Origin: Cylindrotheca closterium
Taxonomy: Eukaryota > Bacillariophyta > Bacillariophyceae > Bacillariales > Bacillariaceae
Assembly: GCA_933822405.4 (NCBI GenBank)
Contig: CAKOGP040001747.1
Span: 322,113 to 386,112, forward strand
Direction: 5' to 3'
DNA length: 64,000 nucleotides
The notes beneath the pieces were generated by a model, which searched no databases, was not told where the DNA came from, and worked only from the letters and a program-made list of their open reading frames with translations. Below are positions 46,818 to 57,260 of this stretch, piece by piece; the stretch's first letter is position 1, and each line of letters begins with the position of its first letter. A program made the translations under genes and the position numbers.

Positions 46818-48212
46818 TTACCGCCGGGCTGTTGTCAAGAACATCATTACACTCGGCATCACAATGCTCGATCCACAGACAAACCTGCTTTCTTCTCGTT
46901 CTAGCGCCCGACGGTTGGAACCATCATTGCTCCATTCATGATTAACTTTCCCTTTCCACAGAGTCATCTCCAAGATGGACGTGGCTTCCATACCTTCGTA
47001 CTGTGCAAAGACCGAGCATGCTTCTACAAATGCAGTGATTCTACGCTCCTTGTCGTCTTCAGCAAGTACAGCATTCACAAGGGGGATCATTCGCCTCCTC
47101 CCACTTTCCGAGCACCAGTGCTCCAATCGACTAAATATCCAACTTTGCAGGACCTTTTGCAGCAAAATCTTGTTTTCGTCAGTCCAGTTATTCACCAAGT
47201 AATTCATTGCCATGTTGTCATTAGCATCTCTCCAGCCGAGAACATAGTGTGGAAGCTTATCTAGAAGGACTTGGAGCAGATCTTGACTTGGTCCAATGGT
47301 CGAACACAGGACATGAAATGGCGTCATCCCGAACCTATCCACGAGCGGTGACTCCTCCTCCTCCTTTGTCTTCTGAATACAATCGCAAAGTTCTAGGGCG
47401 GCAGCAGAGGAATTGTAATAGTAGCAGATTCTGTGCAAAGGAAAGTTGTCAAACCGGTGTGTCAAACAAGCGCCAATATCATCTGCTTCTTTACCAAAGC
47501 GGTCTTGCAATAGTGTGCATTTATCAAAATATTCTTTATTGGCAATGGACCATTTCGGAAGCACAATATTTGCAAGAGCGTTGCACAAACCAATTGAGTT
47601 GCCTTCAAGCTCGATCGCATGGGACTCCACGGGCACCATCACTGTAACCAAGCTCGTGCACTTATGGAATACATTTTGTCCAATTAGCTCTAATGATTTT
47701 GGGAGACTCACAGTTTGCAGGGAGCGGCAATCAAGGAAGACATCATGGGGGATCTCAGCAATGGAAGTCGTCGACAGATCTGCTTCTATCAAGATTTTAC
47801 AGGCATGAAAGGCATCGTTGCCTATCACTTTCAGCGACGAGGGAATCTTGACTCGTTGTAGTAAAACACAACAACTGAAAGCGAATTTGCCAATTGCCTT
47901 GATTTGATGGGGCGAAGAGGAGGAATATTCAAACTCTACTTTTGCTAGCCGCTTGCAGTGCACAAACGCAGCTTCCCCAATGGACTCTATGGTGCTGCAT
48001 ATCTTGATTTCAGTCAAGTAACAGCAGAAATCAAACGCCCCATGACCAATCTTGATTAATCCTTCAGGTAGACTTACTTCCTGCAAATCAAACTGATTTG
48101 CGCACAAGTAACGAGGCAATTCCCGAATGCCTGGATTGACAATCAGTTTTAGAACAAAATTTGGTACTGTTTCTCCCTCAATGCCTTGGAACTGGTATTC
48201 AGTTACTTCCAT
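46818..48212 (-). CDS. BspA-type leucine-rich repeat protein with C-terminal ankyrin-like region
   Basis: 464 residues, one exon. Residues about 30-240 consist of ~23-residue repeats of the LRR_5/BspA class, with the pattern L-x-x-V-x-LP-x-x-L-x-x-IG-x-x-AF-x-x-C (for example VSLPEGLIKIGHGAFDFC; VKIPSSLKVIGNDAFHAC; VSLPKSLELIGQNVFHKC). The region after about 250 has FPLHRICYY and LVDRFGMTPFHVLCSTIGPS, resembling one or two degenerate ankyrin-type units. The last ~100 residues are less ordered. Proteins of this arrangement are abundant in diatoms; a protein-binding role is likely, with partners unknown. No signal peptide or TM is visible, so it is probably intracellular. Confidence 0.88.
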   Translation of the reverse strand: MEVTEYQFQGIEGETVPNFVLKLIVNPGIRELPRYLCANQFDLQEVSLPEGLIKIGHGAFDFCCYLTEIKICSTIESIGEAAFVHCKRLAKVEFEYSSSSPHQIKAIGKFAFSCCVLLQRVKIPSSLKVIGNDAFHACKILIEADLSTTSIAEIPHDVFLDCRSLQTVSLPKSLELIGQNVFHKCTSLVTVMVPVESHAIELEGNSIGLCNALANIVLPKWSIANKEYFDKCTLLQDRFGKEADDIGACLTHRFDNFPLHRICYYYNSSAAALELCDCIQKTKEEEESPLVDRFGMTPFHVLCSTIGPSQDLLQVLLDKLPHYVLGWRDANDNMAMNYLVNNWTDENKILLQKVLQSWIFSRLEHWCSESGRRRMIPLVNAVLAEDDKERRITAFVEACSVFAQYEGMEATSILEMTLWKGKVNHEWSNDGSNRRALEREESRFVCGSSIVMPSVMMFLTTARR

Positions 48213-48406
48213 CCTTCAACGTAGCTTCAGTCCTTGCTTGTACAACAAATGGATCCGTGCATCGTGTTTTACTGCGAGTTTATATTTATTGGCCGTCTTC
48301 CGTCACATCGTAGCGTGTTGCAGTCATCATCATCATCATTCACATATTGAATATTCTGTATACAGTGTATTGAGTATTGTATAATATTATAATGTCATCA
48401 TCAATA

Positions 48407-48450
48407 TCCCTTAACGCTTTAGACGATATAATATATCTGATAAAAAAAAT
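48407..48450 (+). repeat. Left terminal inverted repeat
   Basis: Starts TCCCTTAACGCTTTAGACG and ends in an A run. It matches the right end in inverted orientation with a few mismatches and an ~5-base gap. Confidence 0.8.
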
Positions 48451-49291
48451 TCCACACATTTCACGCAATAACTTCAAATACACCTTTTACTGCCATAAAT
48501 AAGTTTAATGCCAGTGAAATAAGGAATTCATCGGTACGCTACATGTTATATCTCAGCCCATCACAGAAACAAGGATGAACCTCCGAAGTCGGACAGACCC
48601 ATTTGCCCCAAAACTGACACCAACACAAAACTGTCTTGTCAGGTCATGAAGACCGCATATTCTTCCACCCTACCATTTGCCATTGATATGTATTATCACA
48701 ATGGCACTTCTCGGCCCTATCAGAAGGTGCAATAGGCATGGGAGAGGACCATGCGGCTCAATTTGGTGGTCTGATGGACCAAAAAAATCTGAGTATGTTG
48801 CTCGTCATCCCGAATGTAAATAGTCATGCAAGACAAAGGCCAGCACCTTCAAGGGTGAAGGATAGTCATTCGAAAGTGATTCTAGTGTTGATTGCAGTGT
48901 GTAACTGTATTTGCATGGCTGTCAATCCTGCAAAGTAGGCTGTTGGCAATTGCGTTGTGGCAGAGTTACATGGCCAACGCATTATGTGACAATATACCAA
49001 GCGGAGCACCAATGAAGACGTTTAGAATGATTGCCACATCTAAGCCATGGCTTCCTGCGCCTAGATTCAGTAGAAAACAGTAAAAGCACACTGTTGCTAT
49101 CAAGAAAGGAAATGAGCAACTCCATGTGGCCGATTTTGCTTATCAGAAGGCTCTGGAGAAGCAAAATGGAGCTACAGCGACAACTAAGCTTACTGTACCT
49201 GCTAGGAAGTATTCATATTTAGATTTGTCCCTTTGTAATGATCATTTTAATGCTTATTATTGTAGTAGTATGGTGCAAATAGTAGTGCGTA

Positions 49292-49343
49292 ATTTTTTTT
49301 ATATCCGATATAATATATCGGATAAAATCGAAGCGTTAAGGGA
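49292..49343 (-). repeat. Right terminal inverted repeat
   Basis: Reads inward from TCCCTTAACGCTTCGATT on the minus strand, then a perfect palindrome CCGATATAATATATCGG and an A run. It pairs with the left repeat. Confidence 0.8.
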
Positions 49344-49345
49344 TA

Positions 49346-49807
49346 ACATCCGACCCGATCGACTGTTTCACCGATGACAGTAAATAAATTGCACTCTCCA
49401 CATATTTTATGTGATGCTCATCAGCTTTAGATGTAACTCACAAGCACGTTTCATGTAATACTCCGAATCAGATCACATTATGTATGCGGTCCATAACCAC
49501 CATTAAACCATCGACATGCAGAATAATACTTCTGTTCCTCAATTGATTCCTTGACAGACCGCATTTGCAAATGGTGGTGAGCATTAGTTCAAAAATACGT
49601 TTCATCTACAGCTTGCTTTATATATATAATAGTTCCTTTCTGCCTCGAATTCCCAAAACATGCAGGAACCAAATAAACTAGTTGCACGTGGTGGTGCACC
49701 AGGCAGGATGGTCTGGAGGAGATGACCAGCAGCAGCCGCCGATGATGATATATATTTATTGGTATATCTCGTCGCTTGTTGTTCCTCCATGTTTTGTGGT
49801 GCGGAGT
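49346..49807. other. Intergenic region right of the TIR element
   Basis: The 3' flank of the zinc-finger gene lies at its right end. No conserved feature was found. Confidence 0.35.
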
Positions 49808-50200
49808 TTATTTCTTATTGCCCTTCTTTTTGGTGGAAAGCCCCGCATTCAGTAAATCATCGAGACCCGCCGCAGCCTTTTTCTTTTTTTCCGCCTTGGT
49901 GGGACCATTGCTGGTGGATCCTCCGCCAGATTTGTTACTGGCGGCCGCCGCCACCAATTCGGCGGCTCCTTCCGTCGCCCCCGGGAAACATTCCTCTATT
50001 GATTTACCGTGCTTGGATTCGCTGTGTTGTGTGATTTCCGTATTCGTTTTGGTGACTTTCATGGCGAGCTGACAAATCGTGCAGTTGATAAGTTTGGGCG
50101 GATCCTTTTGTCGTACCATCCTGCCCTGTTCATCTCCGATTCCAGCCTCACGGTTGGCTTTTTGCTGACGCCTCTTTGCTTGCTTGTTCGATTCGGGCAT
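49808..50200 (-). CDS. ZNF706/At2g23090-like small C2H2 zinc-finger protein
   Basis: 130 residues, one exon. A basic, Gln/Lys-rich N-terminus (KQAKRRQQKANREAG) precedes one zinc finger: C40-T-I-C43 ... H59-SESK-H64-GKSIEECFPG. The C-x2-C then H-x4-H spacing and the SESKH-x-K ending match the small eukaryotic family that includes human ZNF706 and plant At2g23090. The remaining ~55 residues are Ala/Gly/Lys-rich, with a short AGLDDLLNAGL helix before the basic end, which the shorter animal members lack. The family is nuclear or cytosolic; its function is poorly defined. Confidence 0.85.
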   Translation of the reverse strand: MPESNKQAKRRQQKANREAGIGDEQGRMVRQKDPPKLINCTICQLAMKVTKTNTEITQHSESKHGKSIEECFPGATEGAAELVAAAASNKSGGGSTSNGPTKAEKKKKAAAGLDDLLNAGLSTKKKGNKK

Positions 50201-50956
50201 GTTGTTGCTGTTGTTGTTGTTATGCGGTTTCAGATAAATGGTTCATTTATTTACTGTTTCGGCGTCAAAGTTTGTTTGGTCCCAACGTCCAACTACAAAA
50301 TGGGTTATGAGCGTATGTAAATCCAGTACTGTGCTTGATGAATATATATAAATATGGTGTGATTCGATATTTTGTATATTTATATGGCGTTGAAAGTCAA
50401 TCTGACTAAAAGAAGAAGCATATTCATTCAATTAGGACTAATACTGGACGTGTACACGTACACGTCTACTACAAGTGAACCTGCATAATATTGCTACCAA
50501 CAAGTAACAACAAGTGATGTAGTAATGCAACTATCGGTGGGACTGCATAATTTTTCTGATTGGGTATACGTAGTATCAATGAATTATTTCAAACTCTTAT
50601 CGGCTCATTGAGATGTACTGTAGGAACAAGATGAAACGTGTGGGCCTTGAGCCTTTTCTAGTCCAGACTTCTTCTGTCTGTTCATCGTCAGTCATGATAA
50701 TTTCAATGACAATATATCCAAAAAAGTACAAACTCCACAGTGGTGTGTAGGTATCCATTTCAATTCCGATTTCACGCATCCATTACCATGATAAAAGACC
50801 ATTGTAGAAGAATATAGTTTAAAAAAGCAACGTGAAAGAGAAAACGCAAAGCGGCAAGCCACTGAATCGACAGGAATCATCCACATCGCTCACTACAGTC
50901 ACAGTCACAGGTCACAGGCCACAGGCAACGAGTCTCATCGTACAATCAAAATCAAA
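50201..50956. promoter_or_regulatory. Divergent intergenic region
   Basis: Between the zinc-finger gene (minus) and the transporter (plus). It contains a palindromic ACGTGTACACGTACACGT tract near 50447-50464 and a CAGTCACAGGTCACAGGCCACAGG-like direct repeat (CACAG units, about 50898-50925) just upstream of the transporter start. No gene was seen. Confidence 0.45.
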
Positions 50957-53243
50957 ATGTCATTGGCCACCTTTTCACCTTCTCGTCGGACGAGAATGCC
51001 AGAAGAATCGCCATTGCCGCATCTTTCATCCACAACTTCGCCAACCGTGATTGGTCAACAATGGCTACTTGCAACAACAGCAGCAGAAGACGAGTTATTG
51101 AGGCATCATCGGAGTCGTCGTGGTACTACCGGTACTGCAAATAACGACAAACAACATCAATGGATTTTTGTCTTGCCTGTATTGCTGCTGGAATTCTTGG
51201 CCATTGGAATGACTCGAGCCATATTGCCCTCCATTTTGTTGCAAGAATATGGCAATAAAGTGTATTTGGTGCTGGGTTCGGCAGATTGCATTCGAGGACT
51301 CTTAGCCTTTTTTGCCTGTCCGCTCTTTGGGAAATTAAGTGATTTGTGGGGACGGAAACAATGTTTGCTCATTACCGTCTTGGGGTCCTGCGCTCCGGTG
51401 TGTTCTCTGGCACTTTTTTCGTGGCGTTCCACGACCGTGTTGGTGCAACAACACTACCATCATGGTCATGGATATGGTGGCGGAGAGGAGATTTTGGGAG
51501 TACTGGATTATGATGTCGATCATTATCCCAACAACAACGATACTAGCTTGCTGTATTCCTACTACCGAAATGGCACACTTGATCTACCAGAAGGAGTCAT
51601 TACCAGAATACACTACACCATGCCGCCGTCTGCAATTCCACTCTTTGTCGTGCTGCTCAGTTTGTCAGGGATCTTCAGTTCGACCTTTACACTCGTGTTT
51701 GCTTATATTAGCGACACTGTCGAGACAAGAAACGAACGAGTTTCGGCATTTGGCCTAGCGCTTGCGTAAGTGTGAAGCATTAAGCTTTTGCTTTTGTGTG
51801 ATGAATGTGATAATTGCGATGCATGGATGTTGATATTCTAACTGCTGCTTTTCTTTCTTGTTCATTACCATCTCAAACAGTTGCTTTGGTCTGTCCTTTA
51901 CCATTGGACCCATGGCGGGAGGATACTTGGCACATTCCCATACCCACTATGTCTTTACCTGCTCTTTGATTTTGACCATTTTGGATTTGATTTACATTCA
52001 ATTCTTTTTGCCAGAATCCTTGTCACACACCCAAACATTGTCAACCTCGCTCAAGGCATTGTTCACGACTGCTAGAAGAAGCAGTGGAGATGGTGCCAGT
52101 ACTACTACTACTACTACTACCACGACGTGGTCTCCCATGCAAAGTGTGACCTATCTCTTACGGGATCCATTTTTGCACACTGTGGGAAAGGTAGCATTTT
52201 ATTATTACACGGGTGTCTGGGCCGTCATTTCCACATTGTCCATTTATGCCGTCCAACGATTTGGACTGACTCCCGAACGATTGGGGGAACTCATGTCCGC
52301 GTTGGGACTTTGTACCATGATGGCCGAAGCCGTTTTGGTCCGCCTCATTATTCCATGGGTGGGAGAAAAGAAGGCCATTCAAATTGGACTGATCAGTTTT
52401 GCAATGCAGTGTTTGGTTCTGGGGGCAGCGAATCAAGCCTGGCATTTGTTTGTTTGTGTGGGATTTTCACTCTTGGGGAATTTGGTGTATCCAAGTCTGA
52501 GCTCGTTGGTCAGTGGAACAGTCGATCCGGAATCGAATGGAGAAGCCTTGGGAGCCATCAATGGTGTCAAGGCACTCACCGAAGGGATTGGGCCACTCAT
52601 TTTTGGTGGTCTCATGACGATTAGTGAAGGAACCGACTTGCCTGGATGGCCCTATTGGATTGCTGCCATTTTGGTTCTCAAAGCCTATCAAGCATCCAAA
52701 GATTTGCCCTTTGATGGTTCGGCCAACGATTCATTGGCATCACAGGGTGGTGGTGGTGGTGGTGGAGAAGAGGATGGATTTGTCTACGAACTTCAGTTCA
52801 AGCAACGGCGACAAGAAAAGACCCAGAAATACAATTACTTTGCGAATTCCAGGAACGAATCCCTTACAACATGGCTCAACAGTCCTAGCAGTGAGCCCAA
52901 ACCAAGAGACGGAGAAGAGTATCAACCTTTACTATTGAGTGATGTGGAAGAGGATGACGATGATTGCGAGGGAGATGGCAAGGAAAGTGCTGTACGCATG
53001 CCGTATCAAGATACCCCTAATGCTCCACTCGCAATTTTCAGTGATGATGGTTATCTACTGGAAAGTAGTGGTATTACTCCACCACCACCACCACCACCAT
53101 CCTTTGCGATTCCACCGTCCATGAGACGAGTGACGGACGTTGCATCCAATACCGATGCTGCTGATGGAATACCTTTCTCGACTCCTACCATTACGAATTC
53201 AAGATCCTTCTTTACATCTACTGCCAAGTCGGATCCAGAATAG
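50957..53243 (+). CDS. MFS transporter, MFSD14/HIAT1-like
   Basis: Two exons: 50957-51765 and 51881-53243, with GTAAGT and AAACAG borders, phase 2, joining as GLALA|CFGLSFTIGP. The product is 723 residues. After a ~70-residue polar N-terminus come TM helices with the MFS motif GKLSDLWGRKQCLLITVLGS between TM2 and TM3, ADCIRGLLAFFACPLFG, SGIFSSTFTLVFAYISD, and the TM5 segment FGLSFTIGPMAGGYL; these blocks line up with MFSD14A/B (HIAT1) and bacterial tetracycline-type exporters. The C-terminal half of the bundle follows (FGLTPERLGELMSALGLC ... GEALGAINGVKALTEGIGPL). A cytosolic tail of about 200 residues, acidic with a His/Pro run, is long for the family. Substrate unknown. Confidence 0.9.
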
Positions 53244-54233
53244 TCCCATTCATTCTAGACTAAAAAGCATCACCACTATAGAAACACATAACAAGACTTC
53301 ATTGTAAGTTATTATAATATAACAGGCTTCATAATTTCAATCACCGAGAAGCACAAGATGTGTACAGAACGTCCTCGTATGCAAAGGTGTGACATCAACT
53401 GTTTACAGTATTGCTTTATGGCTCTCATCTACACTGGAGTAATGGTGCTGCAATAGATCTTTCCGGCGGTACTGCGGTGAATGATGATTCGCATTCGTTT
53501 TCACCGGTACTGGTAGATGATTCGATCATTGATTGATTGATTCGCATTTGTTCACCCCGAAGGCATCACTCCTCTAACTACATAAGTGTAAGCACCACCG
53601 GTTCCCACATGCGGTGCATGAAAAGATACCAAGTACGAGTGTGTACACAAGCGCTCTATAGTAGTATTGTATTAGCACCTTTAGTGGCAAAAAATATCCG
53701 CTGGCTATTTGACTCGTCTCGAGACTGTCTTTGGTGCAGTTGCATTCCAATAGTGTTTCATGTGTTTGTGATTTTTTGTTTCCTCTGACATGGGTATTTT
53801 ACACGAAGTTTGTGAAGGGCTGGAATATTTTTCGCCGATATAAGTGTTCCCAAAGCCCCGGCCGCTCAAAAGCTCCATCAAATTTCGTAAAGCGTCCGGT
53901 CTAAATTCCCGGCTTTAAACAATCCGAACCAAGACCTTATATGTTGTGTCTAATCCAATCAAAGTTTTGCCTTTCAAGAGTTCCCGTAAGGCCCAATAGA
54001 TTATCTATGATAAGTCGAATTCAATCATGGCTGAGTTCATAAACAGTTGCGAAGCCATTTCGGTACTGAGTTCATAAGTGATCGCTATGTCAATCAAACA
54101 AAAGACCCCTTCCCATTAAATCACTCGCCAAGTCACTTGCGAAACCGCCGGAACGTGAAATGAAGTTTTTATAAAAAAATGCAGAGTACATATTTTTAGT
54201 TTTCAGCCACAAGAACGATTACTTCCTTTTACC
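53244..54233. other. Intergenic region of 1 kb, no gene seen
   Basis: No open frame with coding character. There is a TTGATTGATTGATTCG run near 53527-53542 and a doubled GAGTTCATAA at about 54033 and 54067. The TGACGCGA/TGATCAGAAG module found elsewhere in the cluster is not present before the 54234 gene. Confidence 0.45.
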
Positions 54234-54878
54234 ATGTGCAAATCGACCGACTTTCAATCCACAAAGGAACGCACTGTCCTAAAAGCACTATCACCCAATG
54301 TTTCTAGTCGGAAACGAACACTCCGACAACGAAAAGTCTGCTTCAGCAATGAGGAAAACGCTGCCTCTTCCCCATTGAAGGAAATCACTAATGAACATGT
54401 TGCCAACGTTTGGTATTCCAAGGGAGAGATCGGTTCCTTCAAGGCACAAGCCAAATATTTGGTCTTGAGCGGTCTTCCACCCAAGGAGGACACCTTTGGA
54501 CTGGAACGGTACCAACTGGAACGTTCCCGCCAAAAGAGAGCTACCGTGAACTACGTGGTCTTGTCCCAAAAGGTCAACCGAGACTCGGAATTCCAATCCT
54601 ACATTTCGCGCCGCAATAGCTCCACTTCCAAAGAAGCAGCCTTGAATCAGGCACTAGAGAACTTCTGCCAAGTCTACGATCCGCTCAGTTCCTTGCTGGA
54701 AGGCGGGGACAATTACGATGAACACTTCTTTGCTGAGGATGAAAACACTACTGGAAACAAGAGATCCATTTCTGATGTTTCCTTCAACATGGCCATGATT
54801 GATGAAACATGCCATGCAGAAGAAGAAGAGCCATTGCCAAGAGTTCGTCAACGCACCGTTGCTGCTGTTGCATGCTAG
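54234..54878 (+). CDS. Orphan WYSK-family protein, plus-strand type 1
   Basis: 214 residues, one exon, ATG in ACCATGTGC context. Together with the 62286 gene it forms a close pair: both start MCKSTD-x-QSTKERTVLKA, have RTLRQRKVCF or similar (KVCF at 34-37), a WYSK at 60-63, then LSGLP-x-x-E-TFGLERY-x-LERSRQK, YVVLSQKV, ISRR-x-STSKEAALNQALEN and YDPLSSLLEGG. The GLE-x(5)-ER and later VLSQ blocks align loosely with the minus-strand members, so all six belong to one superfamily. The C-terminus (ending VRQRTVAAVAC) is less conserved. There is no signal, TM or catalytic motif, so the protein is probably nuclear or cytosolic. The basic-V-x-F motif is a possible PP1-docking site. Confidence 0.85.
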   Translation: MCKSTDFQSTKERTVLKALSPNVSSRKRTLRQRKVCFSNEENAASSPLKEITNEHVANVWYSKGEIGSFKAQAKYLVLSGLPPKEDTFGLERYQLERSRQKRATVNYVVLSQKVNRDSEFQSYISRRNSSTSKEAALNQALENFCQVYDPLSSLLEGGDNYDEHFFAEDENTTGNKRSISDVSFNMAMIDETCHAEEEEPLPRVRQRTVAAVAC

Positions 54879-55526
54879 GTACTAGAACAAACACTTTGTT
54901 CTGTACTATATAAACAACAAATCTAGACTGTACATTATATCACACTACTACACTACAACAACAAAGAGTATGTACCATGATCCTATAGCCTTGCTGCATA
55001 CGAGGTAGACAACCTCTTCGGAGTTGAGCCTCACCACTGGCTTCAGCATTCCCTTACTCTATAGCTACTCATCTTGATGCATTCACTCAGCATGGAAGAT
55101 GTAATAATGGGTGGGCATCTTAAAATCCTTTTCGCCTCCCTGAAGATCAATACCAGATACTTCTGATGATCGGACTGTACTACAAGAATGTGGAAAGGGA
55201 ACCTAACCACGATTGCTATTTTACTTATTATAGTTCTTCTTGTTCAGATTTGGCTGAGGAGAAACACATTATATTGCTGTTATATCCGTGCCCACGTGTA
55301 GCCCCAAAAGAATCAACTTGGTGCTGCACTCAAGACTCGATGCCAACTCGCTAGCTACTAGTTTGAGTACTGAAGAGACACCACCACTGTACATGTTTCA
55401 GGGTAATGTACTACGTTGTAATTATTCTCTATTGATTTATTTATGTACTGTGTATGTCTGTATGTATGTGTATGTAATTCCTATGTAAAAAAAAAGAGTT
55501 TCGCACCCATTTGTAGGCAAAGCAAG
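54879..55526. other. Intergenic region between convergent genes
   Basis: The first ~70 bases share GGTACTAG and CTGTACT with the 3' flank of the 62286 gene. GTATGTATGT-type repeats occur at 55450-55475. No gene is supported. Confidence 0.4.
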
Positions 55527-56042
55527 TTACTCACGACCAGCAACAATGTCAATGTGGTGGGCTTCGTCTTGTTGTAGGTCTTCCATCACGGAAGCGCTAT
55601 CGGCAGTCGTTACTGTCGATAACGAGTTTACTCTCTTCACTGGATGAGAGAACTGGTTAGCACCGTTGGTGCGGATGCTGAAAGTTCGGATGGAGTTATT
55701 TTCATTTTCATTCGCCCCCTCCTCCATGTCATACTCATAATCTTCAAATGAGAATCTCATCGGAGTACTGGAAGTTGTTCTAGAAAATAATCCAGATCGA
55801 CCGGAACGATTCATGGAGTCTTGGCGAATCTCAATCATTTTTTCACGAGAAGGAATGTAATAGATACTTGTAGGAGAAGAAGGACGACTGGACAACCCAA
55901 TCCTCTGTCCTCGTGAGGAAGCACGAGGCTCCCAGAAGACTTTTTTCTGCTGAGTCACAGACTCGTAGGGATCTGTGGACTCTAGCCCACCGCATTGGAA
56001 CAAGTGTAGGAAGGTTTCTTGCATGCATGTGTTGGAAGTCAT
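55527..56042 (-). CDS. Small orphan protein within the cluster
   Basis: 171 residues, one exon, ATG at 56042. It is polar, Ser/Arg-rich in the middle (SREKMIEIRQDSMNRSGRSG) with an acidic patch (EDYEYDMEEGANENEN) and a Thr/Ser-rich end. It lacks the WYSK motif and the C-terminal blocks of its neighbours but has KKVFWEP at about 33-39, which also fits a basic-V-x-F/W docking pattern. Its upstream region carries the same two-part repeated element as the WYSK genes, so it may be co-regulated with them. No family is recognised. Confidence 0.7.
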   Translation of the reverse strand: MTSNTCMQETFLHLFQCGGLESTDPYESVTQQKKVFWEPRASSRGQRIGLSSRPSSPTSIYYIPSREKMIEIRQDSMNRSGRSGLFSRTTSSTPMRFSFEDYEYDMEEGANENENNSIRTFSIRTNGANQFSHPVKRVNSLSTVTTADSASVMEDLQQDEAHHIDIVAGRE

Positions 56043-56145
56043 TGTGTTTTCTGGAGGGTCCTGTATTGTTTTATCTGTTTTTGCTTCTGGGTTGATTTTG
56101 TGAGAAACTGAAAGTGCGCCTTTTTTTAGTTGTCACCCGTCACCC

Positions 56146-56254
56146 TGATCAGAAGAAATAATTAAAAGATGGAATAAAGTCGAACTTGGAAAAGGTGGTG
56201 ACGCGATTCTGGGATTGAGTCGATAACTAATATTTGTCAACTGATCAGAAGAAA
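56146..56254 (-). promoter_or_regulatory. Cluster promoter module upstream of the 55527 gene
   Basis: TGATCAGAAGAAA occurs at 56146-56158 and again at 56242-56254. TGACGCGATT at 56199-56208 precedes the second by 43 bases. Both are about 100-210 bases upstream of the ATG at 56042. See the finding on the repeated module. Confidence 0.75.
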
Positions 56255-56507
56255 CAATCCCACAAAGTACAGTCTCTTTCTGAAGCCTGCTTGTTTTTAT
56301 AACGGGGATGTGGGGACCAAAGGCAAGGAGGTAGCTTCTCCAATACGTCATTAGATTCTTGAATGTGAACAAAAGCAACAGTGGACTGTAGGTGCGGACG
56401 GGTCATGCTGGTAGGTAAAGTCGTAGTTATAGTAAAAAAATATCTTCGTTCTACTATTCATTACATAGTCAAAAAATAAAAAGAGTACCACTGCAGTCTT
56501 GCAAAAT

Positions 56508-56531
56508 CATTGAGCACACGATCGCTCAATG
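56508..56531 (-). repeat. 3' UTR inverted repeat of the 56565 gene
   Basis: CATTGAGC (56508-56515) and GCTCAATG (56524-56531) form a perfect 8-base stem with an 8-base loop, 34 bases past the stop codon in mRNA sense. A different stem occupies the same place in two paralogs. Confidence 0.6.
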
Positions 56532-56564
56532 CATCAGCAGTGGTTTATACTATCGTGGAAAGAA

Positions 56565-57260
56565 TTAGGCCGCTGCTGGTGTCGTCAGCCGGGCAATCAG
56601 GTTTCCAACAGATCGCATCGAAGGCTTCTTCCGTACCAAGCGATTCTCGGAGGTGACCTTGGAGCGTTGACTGTAAGAATGTTGACTACATGGTCGATGG
56701 TTGTCATCGATAAAAGTGCATTCCTCTGCTGACAAGCTCTCGACATGCCTGGCAAGTCGCAGTCCCTTCATCTGAGCAATCTTGGCAGCTCTGAGGGAGT
56801 AGATCGAGTAAAATTCCGCAATGGATTCTTGGTCCAGCTTGAAATTGTAGAGAGTTCTAACTCCATTGTAGAAGTCTTCTTCTTGTTGCATTTGTTCACC
56901 AAACACACATTTCTTGGCTTCTTTGATGCGCTGGGCTCGTTGCTTGCGTTCCATTTCGGAATAAAGGCCAACAAAAGAGATTGCTTCTGTATCGTCATCT
57001 CCAATGAAGGATGTAAACCCAGACATGCCAAGGTTCTTGACACGTTTGTTTTGTTTGCGCAAACTCGCAAGTTCTTGCTTTGAGTACCAGAGGTTATCTG
57101 GGCTTGTTATAGGTGCTTTGTTCAAGCGAGTACGACACTGGATGCGGCTGTGAAAGAACACTTTGCGCCCTTTCACAGGCGCGCCTTCGTCCTTCTTTGG
57201 TGCTTGAAAATGGAGACTTCCAGATTCATCAGTCTCTGTTGGTTCTGTGATGTTTTCCAT
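56565..57260 (-). CDS. Orphan WYSK-family protein, minus-strand tandem member 1
   Basis: 231 residues, one exon, ATG at 57260. Shared with the three following members: DESGSLHFQAPKK near the N-terminus, a basic-V-x-F motif (KVFF, 33-36), ITSPDNLWYSKQELASLRKQ (51-70), an acidic GDDDTEAISFVGLYSEMER (88-105), an EQMQQEEDF segment (122-130), AEFYSIYSLRAAKIA (148-162), and the end LIARLTTPAAA. The GL-x(4)-ER and EQ-x-QQ blocks are reminiscent of a large diatom orphan family I recall from pennate genomes, but I cannot check this. The function is unknown. It is the only tandem member with Phe in the V-x-F gap (KVFF). Confidence 0.85.
   Translation of the reverse strand: MENITEPTETDESGSLHFQAPKKDEGAPVKGRKVFFHSRIQCRTRLNKAPITSPDNLWYSKQELASLRKQNKRVKNLGMSGFTSFIGDDDTEAISFVGLYSEMERKQRAQRIKEAKKCVFGEQMQQEEDFYNGVRTLYNFKLDQESIAEFYSIYSLRAAKIAQMKGLRLARHVESLSAEECTFIDDNHRPCSQHSYSQRSKVTSENRLVRKKPSMRSVGNLIARLTTPAAA

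Larger units (their letters stand above)
48407..49343. mobile_element. 937-base terminal-inverted-repeat DNA element, likely non-autonomous
   Basis: The ends are inverted copies: TCCCTTAACGCTT at the left and AAGCGTTAAGGGA at the right, each followed inward by a palindromic GATATAATATATC-type block and an A/T run, giving TIRs of about 44-52 bases. Both ends are flanked by TA (48405-48406 and 49344-49345), as expected for Tc1/mariner-like insertion at TA. The interior has no long open frame; short coding-like pieces broken by stops (such as ICMAVNPAK-ending and VADFAYQKALEKQNGATATT) are not enough to name a transposase. Confidence 0.72.

Noticed and set aside
48407..49343. PiggyBac-type element
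   Set aside because: The TIR contains CCCTTAA, but TTAA is internal and not a flanking target duplication; the flanks fit TA insertion instead.
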